From NCBI GenBank assembly GCA_963210315.1, contig OY723277.1:186001-250000 (forward strand): 64,000 nucleotides of DNA. The letters are read 5' to 3'. Positions 10,261-20,407 of the stretch are shown here, in pieces; the first letter of the stretch is position 1; each line of letters starts with the position of its first letter. The translations under genes were made by a program, and so were the position numbers. The DNA is from Rhynchopus euleeides (lineage: Eukaryota > Euglenozoa > Diplonemea > Diplonemida > Diplonemidae). The notes under the pieces were generated by a model that was given only the letters and a program-made list of their open reading frames with translations, was not told the origin of the DNA and did no database searches.

Positions 10261-10316
10261 GGATGCCAAAAGATGGTGATGCGTTGAGTGGGGCAGTCAT
10301 CTCGCCTTCAAATCCG

Positions 10317-10539
10317 GGGGCGCGCGGCTGCTGCCACAGGACAGACGAACATCCCGACGGTCCGCATGGCTGTGAGCCAACCCTCTGAGCTGCCTGTTTT
10401 GTTCAGCGCAGGGCACGTCCGGTTCGCCCCGTCCAGCCACGTGCACCGCAACAGCCCGCCCTCATGCCATGCCGAACCCACCACGAAGAGACTGGCGTGT
10501 GGCGCGCTGCCATATAGCGCCAAAGGAATCGTCGGGCAT
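10317..10539 (-). pseudogene. Broken 5' fragment of the polytopic membrane-protein gene
   Basis: Copied from 7086-7445 by the tandem duplication. The ATG (10539) and the first 23 codons are intact, but a 137-bp deletion (counterpart of 7239-7375) shifts the frame and gives a stop two codons later, so only a 25-residue peptide could be made. The remaining codons, out of frame, still match the parent (for example the CTWLDGANRTCPALNKTG stretch). The fragment ends at the duplication junction, before most of the membrane segments. Confidence 0.9.
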
Positions 10540-11892
10540 CGCAGGGTGGCCTGTGGTGTGGGGGCGCCCTGTGGCGGGTGATCCGTGGGGAGACATGGGC
10601 AGGCCGCAGGCAGGGGGGGGGGTCTTGCTCGGTCAGAGGATACTAAGGAGACAGGGGGGGAGGTCAGGTCATCCAGTTCTGCTTGTAGTATCAGTTCGCG
10701 TGCGGAGGGGCTGGAGCGGGGAACAAAGAGACACAAAGCCTGCTGTGAGTTTGTGGGCAGGAGGGGGCCACCAGAGAGCGACAAGGGGGGAGCGGAGGGT
10801 CGGCAGTCCCCAAGACGACAGCATCCAGCGGAGAGGGGTGGGGAGGGGGTGTGGGTGTGTGGGTCTGAACATCCTGGCGTTTTGAGATCTCGACATTTCG
10901 CGACCTCGACTGATAGTAGAAGAGATGAAAAAGAGAGGGAGTACATGTGAACCACAATCGGCAGCTTGCTGTCTGTGCCTGCAGCAGTGTTTCGTGACAC
11001 AGCTGTGCGAGGGGTTCTTCGGGAGCTGTGCCAGAATCACCACAACGGGATGGTCACTGCTGATTGGCAGACGGCAGCCAGAGGTTCGGCATCAGTCCTT
11101 GCTGGTGAAGGGAATGGCTGTCTGGGGGCACAACACGCCCTCGCAATTTTGACTGATTCGAAAGTTATCTTCTGTTTGAGGGAATCTTCCCCAGCTCGCT
11201 TCTTTCGGCTCGTGCTCTGTCCATAGCAAGCAAATGAAGATGGCCAGGGTATAGCCGCAAGCATTCAACTTTCTTCCACAGGAAAAGTGCTTCTCACAGC
11301 GACAATGGTGTGCTGCGACTCGTCAAGCGTACACACGGGCCGCTGGTGGGACAGCCTGGTCAAGCACAGATGGGTGTCGTGGCTGGCATTCCCGCGACAG
11401 GTGTTTCACGGGTGTATCAGACACTGCTGCCCGTTGTGACTGTTTAAATCCAAGTACTTGGGCTGTCCTCTTGTGGGGACCAGTCTCTTCGGTACTTCGC
11501 CTGCGCCCCCTTCCACCCCGTTCTTGTTTTGACTATTTCTTTTCAACCATCTCGACACAACGTGCTACCAGAACATCACACGAACCCATACATGCAATGC
11601 CGTCTCATTTCGAACCTCCGCTGCGACGTGGGGTGGCTCTTCGCCTGAGTTGCTGAACACAAGGGAGTACCTGACGAGCAAGGCAGTACTCCTGAAGACA
11701 AACACAGCGAGTTCTCCTTGCAACACGTTAGTTGAGCAGCTAAAATAGGGAGAGCGAATCATGCATCGATTGAGTGAAGAAGGAAGGACGCTATGATGGG
11801 CTGTGCATAGAGCACGTTTGGCTGCAGCTGTAGGAGGTAGTATTCCGCTCGCACAAGTGTGCGGAAAAAAGAGGCATTTCGGGAAAACAGGA

Positions 11893-13329
11893 TTATTTTG
11901 GGGAGCCCCTTTGACCTGGTGGGTCGCAAGATCCAGAAAAGTCACAGGCAGGTTCCCCAGTTGGGTTGTCGAGGCCAAACTCCTCACGCGTCTGCACCAC
12001 GATGCCAACCGTGGGCGTCATGTCGGAGTTGACGAGGAGAGCACGCTCCTCCCTCTCAGCCTTCATGCGCTGCAACCTCTTGTGCCAGAAGATGGCGAAG
12101 CAGATGACAGCACACACCGCACACACCCCACCCAACACACCCAACACGATGAGCGGGGTCAGGTCGATGCTGCCCAGATCAGGCAGGGGGGGTGGTGCGT
12201 CGGTGACAGGCACAGGGGTCGGCGGCAGCGTGTAGCCAGGCCACACGGAGGGCGCGTAATGTTCATCCCTGGACGCGGGCACGACAAGGGGGTGGTGATT
12301 CAGATCGTCAGCGATGGCCTGCCAAGTCGCGGCGGCAGAGGGAAGCTCCTCCAGCAGGGACTGCGCCAGCTCGACCCGCGTCTCGTTGCTGCCCGCCGAC
12401 TGCAGAGCCTCCGCCCTGTCGGTGTACGCCTGCTTCGCAGACTGCATCTGCGCTGCAATGCTGTCCATGAGGTCGGCCGTGCGCCTCAGCACCGCAAGGC
12501 ACAGGCGTGCCTCCGACAGCAGCAACTGCACCAGAGCCAGGCCACGCCCCAACCGCCCCAGCTCCTGCAGAGCCAGGGCACGCTGCGCACTCCCGACGTT
12601 GTACTGCAGGGTGTGCGGGTCTGTGTTGCCTTCAACTGCAATCCCGGTGGCGGGCATGCTGTACGTGCTGTTCTCCCAGCTCGTGTTGGGGAAAACCATA
12701 TAAACGCTGCCGTAGTAGCCGGCAGAGATGAGCCCCTCCGTCAGCAGGCCCATGCGCAGCTGCGTGGCAGATGCGATGCGTGCCTCGAGCACCGACACCG
12801 CGTCTGCATCTGCTGCAGAGAGCTGCAGCACGGCAGCCCAGTCCTCCTCCAGCAGCCCGATCTGTGTCTGCACTGAGTGCTGCTGGCTGCGCACCCCGTC
12901 CGGTGACACAGGCGAGATGTTCCCGGCAATTGCCTGCAGCCACACTGCCGCGGTTTTCGCATCTTCCTCGCTGCCCGTCATGGCTGTCTCGTTTGCAATA
13001 GTCAGGAGGCCTGGTGTATACAGGTCGGATGCCGGCTGCACAGCACCCACGAATATGCCCACTGATCTGAACACAGCTTTGTTGAGTGGGAACACGATCG
13101 CTGCATTCAGCGCCTTCTGCCTGTCCGGCAGGTGTGGCGCACCGTCGACAGGAGGCACCGAACCAGGAAGGATGATGTTGTAGTTTCCCGCGATGTTTGC
13201 CGCACGGCCGGCATGCAGCTCAAACGCTTGCATGTCATGCGTGAAGTTGTCCATCTGAGGGGCAAGCCCCGAGTCTGCGTGCACCGCAGCCAGGCATGCT
13301 GCCATCAGGGCAGCGCAGCGCTGTGCCAT
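11893..13329 (-). CDS. Type I single-pass membrane protein, copy B
   Basis: 478 residues, with the same plan as copy A: signal peptide, helical ectodomain, stem, one membrane segment and the same cytoplasmic tail to within a residue. Residues from about 141 to 352 are identical or nearly so between the copies. Residues 48-140 differ at more than 25 positions and by one indel; small changes also lie at the stem (SRDEHYAPS, LPDLGSIDL). The frame extends upstream of the chosen ATG to 13410, but that part crosses a pyrimidine tract and CAG acceptor, and the chosen start gives the signal peptide. Both copies look functional. Confidence 0.85.
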   Translation of the reverse strand: MAQRCAALMAACLAAVHADSGLAPQMDNFTHDMQAFELHAGRAANIAGNYNIILPGSVPPVDGAPHLPDRQKALNAAIVFPLNKAVFRSVGIFVGAVQPASDLYTPGLLTIANETAMTGSEEDAKTAAVWLQAIAGNISPVSPDGVRSQQHSVQTQIGLLEEDWAAVLQLSAADADAVSVLEARIASATQLRMGLLTEGLISAGYYGSVYMVFPNTSWENSTYSMPATGIAVEGNTDPHTLQYNVGSAQRALALQELGRLGRGLALVQLLLSEARLCLAVLRRTADLMDSIAAQMQSAKQAYTDRAEALQSAGSNETRVELAQSLLEELPSAAATWQAIADDLNHHPLVVPASRDEHYAPSVWPGYTLPPTPVPVTDAPPPLPDLGSIDLTPLIVLGVLGGVCAVCAVICFAIFWHKRLQRMKAEREERALLVNSDMTPTVGIVVQTREEFGLDNPTGEPACDFSGSCDPPGQRGSPK

Positions 13330-13349
13330 GTTCCAAGGTTCGGAGGTTC

Positions 13350-13375
13350 CTGCTTGGGGGGGAGGGGTGCAGATG
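13350..13375 (-). promoter_or_regulatory. Putative splice acceptor, copy B
   Basis: The clearest acceptor in the window: on the minus strand CACCCCTCCCCCCCAAGCAG, with the AG at 13350-13351 and the ATG 20 bases further. Confidence 0.55.
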
Positions 13376-13425
13376 CCAGAAGATGGTGATGCGTTGAGTG
13401 GGGCAGTCATCTCGCCTTCGAATCC

Positions 13426-13828
13426 AACTCACTCTCGAGCATCATGATCCTCCCCCTGGCATGGCCGTGCCGAGAAGGTGCATGAAGTCCAATTCGTTGT
13501 TCGTGCGAACAGCGCCTGGGGCAGGATATGCAGACCACCCAACGCTGCCGCAAGCCTTCCCTCTTGCACAAGTTAGTCTGCCATACAGAAGCACCACCAG
13601 GAACATCCAGCAAACCCTCTCGGGTGGGTAAGGGGGGGGGTGGGGTGGGGTGGGGGGAAGCGATCTGCAACGACAAGTGATCCCCCCGACAAATACATAG
13701 TGCCACAGATTGCCCCGTTCACCCCGCTTTCAGAGCTCAGAGAGCGGGCCTGCGTGATGCGCCTTGGCTCAAGATCACGCTTCCGGGAGAGCGGCGACAA
13801 ACAGGAACTCAACGGATGAAATTGTCTT
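13426..13828. other. Intergenic, no feature recognised
   Basis: Contains a G-rich run (about 13628-13660, GGGGTGGGG type); nothing else was identified. Confidence 0.5.
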
Positions 13829-14790
13829 ACAGGGGGGGGGGGGGCGAATAGAATTACTAAGTAATACTACAGTGCCACAGAAAAGTTTCGAACACGATAA
13901 ATTTTAAGATAATTTTAAGTTTTAAGACGAAAATCGCGCTTCGCGAAAAAGTTTAAAACATTCTTTTGTTCAATACTTTGTTTCAAAGTCAAGGATCTTT
14001 CTCCGAAGTGTTTTCGGACAAAGATTTCTTGACAAGAGAGATACTAAAAATACTTCTTGACAGGACTGGACAGGTCGAGGTCATTCTATTTGCGATGTCA
14101 GCATCCAGTGGACCCGAAAAGGCCCCCATGTCGAGTGGTTTGGAGGGATGGACCGCTCGGTTGCGGAAACCACTCGACTGGAATAACGACCCTGTTGAGG
14201 TTGGACATTCCTCTTCTGGCCTCTCTGCCTGCGATCCGCAAACTCATCCGCTTTGGGCAACTCGCAGCAAACCTGGCGATAGGGGACAGATAGGAGTAAC
14301 CTGAGTGAGGTTGAAGGATGCTGACACCCGCCTGACCCAAAGACTGCCTGTTCACAGCGCTGGAGTGTTGCACATGTGGCACATCATCCCACACACACCT
14401 CTAGGAAACTCCCATGATGCAGGATAGATAACTTTTAAAACAAAACAAAAGTTTTGAGACGAAAAAACTTTCGAACGGAGAATTTTAAAACTTTTGTTCG
14501 TTCGAAACTTTTCTGCGGCACTGTATTCAAAATGGCATGTTTGAAAAATCCCCAAATTTTGGGTTGGGCGCATTCCCCAGTACGTGGTATTCCACTCCAC
14601 CGAAATCGAAAAAAAAGTTGATCGTGAACTGGCCTGAACCAGCGCAGTTCACGATCAACCTTTTTTTCGATTTCGGTGGAGTGGAATACCACGTACTGGG
14701 GAATGCGCCCAACCCAAAATTTGGAAATTTTTCAAACATGCCATTTTGAATAGTATTACTTAGTAATTCTATTCGCCCCCCCCCTGTAAC
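13829..14790. mobile_element. Long foldback element, interrupted by a Tc1/mariner-like element
   Basis: With the inner insertion (13870-14523) removed, the flanks form an almost perfect inverted repeat. The left arm is 13831-13869 plus 14524-14631, the right arm 14645-14790, about 146 bp each, with a 13-base loop. The ends read TTACAGGGGGGG...CGAATAGAATTAC. No coding capacity was seen, so it is a non-autonomous foldback or MITE-like element, or a large hairpin. Confidence 0.9.
13870..14523. mobile_element. Non-autonomous Tc1/mariner-like element (654 bp)
   Basis: Terminal inverted repeats start CAGTGCC[A/G]CAGAAAAG and continue through TTTCGAAC; TA lies on both sides (13868-13869 and 14524-14525). 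The CAGT ends and TA target duplication are typical of the Tc1/mariner superfamily. The interior has no transposase-like frame, so it depends on an enzyme made elsewhere. The intact right arm of the host foldback shows the empty site directly. Confidence 0.88.
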
Positions 14791-15724
14791 AATTTTGAAC
14801 GTGTTTTGATCGCGGGCGAGCGGCACCCCGTCTAGATTCCAGCGCCTGGTGGGCTGTCAGGAATGTGCACCGCCCCCAAGAGGGTATGGACTGTTTGCCG
14901 GCCGATGTGGAAAGAGGTTTGCCCATCAACATAATCGGGTGGGACATTTTCTTCCCAGAGACGAGTTCTCAAAAAGAAATGTGCGTGATTTGATGCCCTG
15001 CACACACCACCCCGCCCTTTTCTTTTCGGAGGAGTGATTCCGACTCGGAGTCCCCGGCTGTGCCAGTCTTTTTTTAACATGCACCCTGCGACACCCCGCC
15101 CACACAACGATGCTGTGCGTAAACAAATACGCCTGCTGCTGCTGTGTGGGCGATGCACTTCTCCATTGTGGCTTGTGGACCAGTGGGGGGAAACTGCAGA
15201 AGTGGTTGATTGGGTCGCAGGGTGTGTGTCTGCGCGCAGTGTGGCAGTGTCCGCAGAGCGGGGGGAGAGTTCCAGAAAAGGATTGCCGGGGGGTTCTTTT
15301 GTTTTGTGTAACCTTCTGGCCACCTGCACGTTGGGGCGTGGAGTGGAGGCGAACAACAGAACATCATCTCCCACCGCAACCCTTTTTTTTCGATCTCAAC
15401 GCTTTCCGTGCGTTTGCCACACAAAAAATACTGCGAGCAAGGCTTGGCCTCTATGATGCACTGGAATAAAAACAGGGGAAAGACGCTTCCACAAAGCGAT
15501 CGCGGCGGATCACGAGAGACGCGTGAATGAATGAGGAAGGAAAGGCACATCAACCCACCCGAGAGTCGAGCGAGAGACGCTGGGCTGTTCAGGACGCTTT
15601 GAATCACCCACCCGTGCTACAACGAAAGGGCAAAGAGGTGGGTGGTGGGTTCACACGAGTGACAAAAAAAATAAATGCAGAGCCAAGTACAGACTTCGCG
15701 GCAAATAAGTCGGTGTTAAAGCGG
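14791..15724. other. Intergenic, no feature recognised
   Basis: No convincing gene or repeat was seen in this 0.9-kb stretch. Confidence 0.5.
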
Positions 15725-16091
15725 TACCTGGGACCCCCCGTGTATAAGTCCCCCCCCCTTACCCCCGTGTTTAAGTCCCCCCCTGGGGGTCTGGCAGGGG
15801 GGGGACTTAAACACAGGGGGACCTAAACACGGGGGTGGGCTGGTCTGGAGGGTCATCAGGTGGCCCCTAGGCCCTCCAGGTGCTGTCTGAGTCGAAAAGT
15901 GGGGTGCCAAAAGTCCATCCGGACCGGAATTACCCCCCTACGACAGCAGAGGAAGAGGTCTTCTTGGTCTGCACTGTGCCACCCCCGTGTTTAAGCCCCC
16001 CCTGTGTTTAGGTCCGCCCCCCCGTGTTTAAGTCCCCCCCGGCCGAAAATCGCCTCCAGGGGGGGGACTTAAACACGGGGGGTCCCAGGTA
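15725..16091. mobile_element. Hairpin-cluster element, GTGTTTAAGTCCCCCC family
   Basis: The ends are inverted repeats beginning TACCTGGGACCCCCCGTGT. Inside, the motif CCCCGTGTTTAAGTCCCCCC recurs about seven times in both orientations (for example 15763, 15805 inverted, 15990, 16022, 16062 inverted), so several alternative stems can form. No coding potential. Confidence 0.8.
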
Positions 16092-16170
16092 TCGTTTTAA
16101 TTAAGTCGTTTATTTTATGTCGGGCCGCCAAAATCCACCGGACCTTGCATTTTTCCGATTTATTTATTTA

Positions 16171-16201
16171 TTTTTTCCCGGCGCCGCAGGCCGGGAAAAA
16201 A
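16171..16201. repeat. Short hairpin TTTTTTCCCGGC
   Basis: TTTTTTCCCGGC and GCCGGGAAAAAA-type arms around GCCGCA, following a short TTTA run. Confidence 0.6.
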
Positions 16202-16485
16202 TGGAGGTAGGTGGGCTTGCTCTGAGGATGTCCCGTCTCCCCTTGCCGTGTCCCTGCAATGATCATGCCGTTGTCTAGTTAGAGGCAGTTGATGGCAAGG
16301 TATTTGTCCCGACACTGGTCGAGGAAGGGATTCATAGAACCCCTTCCCTTCCCATTGTCTGTGAGAGTGGCGTCTGGGACTGGCGTATGGTCGCTTGTCT
16401 CACATCAGTTGATACTCCGGTCACTGATACCCATTCTCTGCATCTCTGCCCATACCCACGAGGTGATCAACAGGTGGACCCAGTC

Positions 16486-16527
16486 CTGTTCACCGAGGGC
16501 AGGTGGTACTCTGCCCTCGGTGAACAG
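16486..16527. repeat. Perfect 17-bp hairpin
   Basis: CTGTTCACCGAGGGCAG at 16486-16502 and its exact reverse complement at 16511-16527, with an 8-base loop. Confidence 0.85.
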
Positions 16528-16552
16528 AACCCCACGGCAAGGGCCCGACATG

Positions 16553-16594
16553 TACACGGTGGACTCCAGCGGGGGTAGGGTAACCCTTTTCGGG
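16553..16594. repeat. Solo end of the ACGGTGGACTCC element family
   Basis: Matches the left end of the element at 40015-40226 over about 40 bases (ACGGTGGACTCCAGCGGGGG and following). The opposite end is missing; the sequence runs straight into the next repeat array. Confidence 0.75.
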
Positions 16595-17200
16595 TCGTAG
16601 TGGGGTCACTTTGTGGGTCTAGGAGCCAAACACCGTCCATGAAATGTGCCTCTGGTTCAGGGGCTGGTCCTAAGGGAATGTGACTGGGAGGCAGCCACAC
16701 CCACCCACCCAGCGGGACCCCCTCCACGGGTGTTCCAAAACCCCTTTCTTTTGAACGTTTGGAATTTGTGCGGATCACAGTGGGGTCACTTTGGTGGTGT
16801 GCGAGCCAAGCATCACCCATGAAACACGGGTCTAGTTCAGGGGCTGGTCAGCGTGGCTGGGAGGCAGTCAGCCCACACCCCACCCCACCCACCCAGTGGG
16901 ACCCCCTCCTCGGGTGTTCCAAAACCCCTTTCTTTTGAAAGTTTGGAATTTTTGCGGATCACAGTGGGGTCACTTTGGTGGTGTACGAGCCAAGTTTCGC
17001 CCATGAAACGTGGGTCTGGTTCAGGGACTGGTCATGGGTGAAGGTGGCTGGGAGGCAGCCACCTTCACCAGCCACACCCCACCCCACCTACCCACCCAGC
17101 GGGACCCCCCCCTCGGATTTTCCAAAAACCCGTTCTTTGGGATATTTGGGATCCGTGCGAATCGTGGTGGGGTCATTTTGGCCATGGGGTGCCTATTGAC
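16595..17200. repeat. Tandem array of a dispersed repeat of about 185-200 bp
   Basis: About three and a third units, each with GTGGGGTCACTTTGG, CATGAAAC..GGGTCT, TTCAGGG.CTGGTC, TGGGAGGCAG, ACCCACCCAG.GGGACCCCC and TTCCAAAA.CCC.TTCTTT in this order. Single or partial copies lie at 29935-30065, 38060-38140 and 40490-40612. Confidence 0.85.
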
Positions 17201-18054
17201 ACCACTTACTGGGAAATGCCAATTGGGTAAAAGTACCCCCCCCCTGTACAGGTACAAGGGGGGGGGGGGGGGTCCTTTCCTACAGGTGCGGGAGGTAGCC
17301 AGTGTACCCCCCCCTGTCCCCCACTTTGCGAGGGACCCCCCCCCCGACCAGGGTGGGGGTCACCCAAAATTTCGAGAAAATCCTGGTGTCACCCTGAAAA
17401 CCTGGGTCGCCAGCCTGACCTCAGCCCGCGGGGCTGAGGTCGTCGGAGAGATCCTCGCTTCTAAACTTCTAAACTGCGACATGGCAAAAGCCACAACAAA
17501 GGAGACCGAAGAGGCCCTCAAGGAGAGGAGCACCCCACCACTTGCGGCGCCCTTGTGACGCGGCATTGCCAACAGGGCATAGTTCCCTGTGCCCTGTTGG
17601 GTGGGAAGCCCTGCCCCCATTCCCCAACGTGACAAGAAGAAAAACAAACGAAGGCCACAGAGAACCTGCCACCGGCAAACTGTGTGGTGCAAATCTGAGG
17701 GGGGCGGGGGGCCGGGGGGGGGGGGGTCAGTAGTAGAGCCGCCTCTGCCTTATAAACGTTAAGGGAAAGGCTGCCTTGGTGCACGGGGATCTGGGCACGT
17801 CCGACAGGACAAAACAGGCACCTCCTCCACGGCGTACAGCCTCGGAGCCAGGAAACATGACGGCGTGATGGCATCATCACGCCAAAGGAGGCGGCGCACG
17901 TAGCGAGGGTGCCCTGGTCGCACATAGATGAAGGAGAGGGGGACAGTGAAATAGAAGCAGAAGGAAGCACAAGAATGATCTCCCACAGGGGCTTCACACT
18001 CGCCATGCAGGAAAGAGGGGAGGGGCGGGGAGCGGTGATGAAGTTACGTAAGCA
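17201..18054. other. Intergenic with long G and C homopolymers
   Basis: Holds a 16-base G run near 17260, short hairpins (GTACAGGTAC near 17248; ACCTCAGCCCGCGGGGCTGAGGT-type stem near 17418) and no recognisable gene. Confidence 0.5.
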
Positions 18055-18503
18055 AAGAAAAACAAAGCCCCGTTGGATCGGGCACCAAGGGGCGCACACA
18101 CACACAGAGAGAGGACACGTGATCCCAGGAACCCACACTGTTTCGCAGCATGGCGTGTCGGTGACAAGCGGGTCATGCCGAAAGCAAAGGAACTGGCAAT
18201 AAGAACCTCCTGAAGGATGATACGATGTGTCCCCCCACCCCCCACCCCCCACCCGGATGGCAGGAGTGTTTCACCCGAAACAGTGAAATGAAGTGTGGGC
18301 TCCTCAGCGGGGAACACAGCCCAGCGCGAGGAAAGAAGAAGCACGCCACAGCACACACACCGGAGGGGGGCGGAGGGGGCAGGGGGGATGAGGGGAAAGG
18401 AACGCTAAGGCAGGGAGGGGTAGGGGGGGGGGTAGGCAGGGGTGTCGGGGCGACCATGCGTGAGTGTGAGGGCCTTCGCTAAAGCCTGGTGTCAGGAAGC
18501 AGC
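18055..18503. repeat. 449-bp direct repeat, left copy
   Basis: Practically identical to 19524-19972 (constant offset of 1469). Starts AAGAAAAACAAAG and ends GTCAGGAAGCAGC. No gene recognised inside. Confidence 0.92.
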
Positions 18504-19162
18504 AGAGCGCACTGAACGCGCTGCTGAGCGGCCCGCAGCGAGCGAGAGGATCCACCGAATGGGACATCTGGAGGTGGTTGAACGAGCTCGCCCAAACCCA
18601 CGATGTCACCACCCACCTCCGCTACATCCCGTCACACGTTGGGGTAGCAGGGAACGAACTCGCTGACAAACAGGCGCAAATCGGTGCCTTCCGGCCGCAG
18701 ATGGAACCGGTTAGCCTCGCGTCGGCTCGTGTCGTCCTCCGCCGACACATCTACAACGACGCAACGGTGCCCCGCACGGACAGCGTGTACGCGTACCGTT
18801 CGGGAATCGGGGAGACGCGACTGCAACGCCCCGACCTCCGCATGGAGGGACTCACCCGCTTAGGGGAAACCACCATCCGCCGACTCCGGGCCGACCACCA
18901 CCGCCTGGTCTACGACCATGACATCCCGGGCACGGCACAACCACCTTGCCAACCCTGCCTGAAGCATGCGCCGGGCCACCCCCCGCCTGGGGTCTCACTG
19001 AAGCACCTCTTCTTCGGCTGCCCCGCGACAGCGTCGGCCCGACACCACCTCACAGCCACAAACGTGCACAACCTGCTGTTGCACAACTGCAAGGAGGCGC
19101 TGCGCTACCTGGCCGAGGCAGGGGTAACGGAGCACGGCGAGAAGGACTACCTGAACGCGTGA
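18503..19162 (+). mobile_element. 5'-truncated LINE fragment (RNase H and zinc-binding tail)
   Basis: An open frame of 219 codons starts exactly where the left direct repeat ends and stops at 19160-19162. It reads QSALNALLSGP ... HLRYIPSHVGVAGNELADKQA, the C-terminal half of an RNase H domain as found in LINE polyproteins. After about 120 residues comes CQPCLKHAPG...SLKHLFFGCP, the Cys/His zinc-binding segment that ends many non-LTR retrotransposon ORF2 proteins. The reverse-transcriptase and endonuclease parts are absent, as expected for 5' truncation during insertion. No internal stop or frameshift is present, which suggests a fairly young insertion. Plus strand, opposite to the genes. Confidence 0.82.
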
Positions 19163-19523
19163 ACCAAATAACATCATCAGAGAACAAGGGCTTCGGCCCG
19201 ACCTCCCAGCACCCCCCCCCCCCCCATCCCAGCCCCACGTCACTTACCACAGGCCGCCAGGCGCGTCAGCGTCGGCGACCGCCCGCCCCCAGTCTGAGAG
19301 GCATCAGCCGAATCTCGGTGGAGGCGGGCACAAAACAAAAGGGAGAGTCGTCACTGTGCATATCAGCACGGTCCCGCCCTCTGTGCCAGACCAACACACC
19401 ACCAAAGGAAAAGAGGAAGAGGCGACGTAAGGCAATGCCTCCGTGCGGCCAGGAGAACACGAAATAGCGACCCCCTCTACGGGGAATGCTACGAGCACGG
19501 CCAAAAATCGTTCAAAATCGTTC
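19163..19523. other. Unique segment after the LINE fragment
   Basis: Includes a 14-base C run near 19213. This may contain the LINE 3' UTR, but no poly(A) tail or clear 3' end was seen. No gene. Confidence 0.4.
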
Positions 19524-19972
19524 AAGAAAAACAAAGCCCCGTTGGATCGGGCACCAAGGGGCGCACACACACACAGAGAGAGGACACGTGATCCCAGGAA
19601 CCCACACTGTTTCGCAGCATGGCGTGTCGGTGACAAGCGGGTCATGCCGAAAGCAAAGGAACTGGCAATAAGAACCTCCTGAAGGATGATACGATGTGTC
19701 CCCCCACCCCCCACCCCCCACCCGGATGGCAGGAGTGTTTCACCCGAAACAGTGAAATGAAGTGTGGGCTCCTCAGCGGGGAACACAGCCCAGCGCGAGG
19801 AAAGAAGAAGCACGCCACAGCACACACACCGGAGGGGGGCGGAGGGGGCAGGGGGGATGAGGGGAAAGGAACGCTAAGGCAGGGAGGGGTAGGGGGGGGG
19901 GTAGGCAGGGGTGTCGGGGCGACCATGCGTGAGTGTGAGGGCCTTCGCTAAAGCCTGGTGTCAGGAAGCAGC
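19524..19972. repeat. 449-bp direct repeat, right copy
   Basis: Second copy of 18055-18503, same orientation. Together the copies bracket a 1.0-kb segment that begins with the LINE fragment. Confidence 0.92.
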
Positions 19973-20190
19973 CCCCAGGGCGGAATTTTTTTTGCCGCAC
20001 TTCTGCGTCTTCAGCGGGAGATATGGGAAGCGAACTCGGCTGGCTCGATGCCAGAGCCGACACAACCCCACCCCCACCCCCGCCTCGCTCCTTCGGTGGG
20101 TCGAGCGGGGGGTAAAGGCAGAAGGCGAAAGGCTGTCGCGAAAGGCTGCCGAATGTCAGGAGGCGTACGTGTTGGACGCCACCCAACCCA

Positions 20191-20355
20191 CACGGTGGAC
20201 TCCCACACGTCAGGGTGCACCTTTTTGGGATATCGGAATATCGGGGGTCCAGACCCCCGCTCGCGGGGGTCGTCTGGGCACCAAAAATAGCAGGGCAGAC
20301 TCCCGCTAGCGGGGGTCGCCCAGACCCCCGCTCCAGGGGGTGGGAGTCCACCGTG
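20191..20355. mobile_element. Small inverted-repeat element, CACGGTGGACTCCCA family (165 bp)
   Basis: CACGGTGGACTCCCA at the left end and its exact reverse complement at 20341-20355. The interior holds GGATATCGGAATATC and several CAGACCCCCGCTCGCGGGGGTC-type short hairpins. A longer relative lies at 31152-31372. Non-coding. Confidence 0.88.
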
Positions 20356-20407
20356 CACTTCGCAGCCAGGGGGGGGGGGGGGGGAAGGGGAGGTTTACAA
20401 GGGGGGA

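Larger units (their letters stand above)
7086..10315. repeat. Tandem segmental duplication, copy A
   Basis: This 3.2-kb unit holds the 5' end of the polytopic gene, its upstream region and one complete type I membrane-protein gene. It matches 10317-13425 nearly base for base over long stretches. The junction is at GGGG (7086-7089 equals 10317-10320), and the sequence AATCC closes both copies (10311-10315 and 13421-13425). Confidence 0.93.
10317..13425. repeat. Tandem segmental duplication, copy B
   Basis: Second copy of the 7086-10315 unit in direct orientation. Differences include a 137-bp deletion inside the copied polytopic-gene fragment, small changes in the intergenic part, and a patch of dense substitutions in the type I protein gene (about 12930-13200). 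Confidence 0.93.

Noticed and set aside
13966..14304. 112-residue frame inside the Tc1/mariner-like element
   Set aside because: No DDE/D or helix-turn-helix motif, and the element is too short for a transposase gene.
18055..19972. LTR retrotransposon (449-bp direct repeats as LTRs)
   Set aside because: The repeats do not start TG or end CA, no primer-binding site or polypurine tract was seen, and the enclosed coding fragment is of LINE type.
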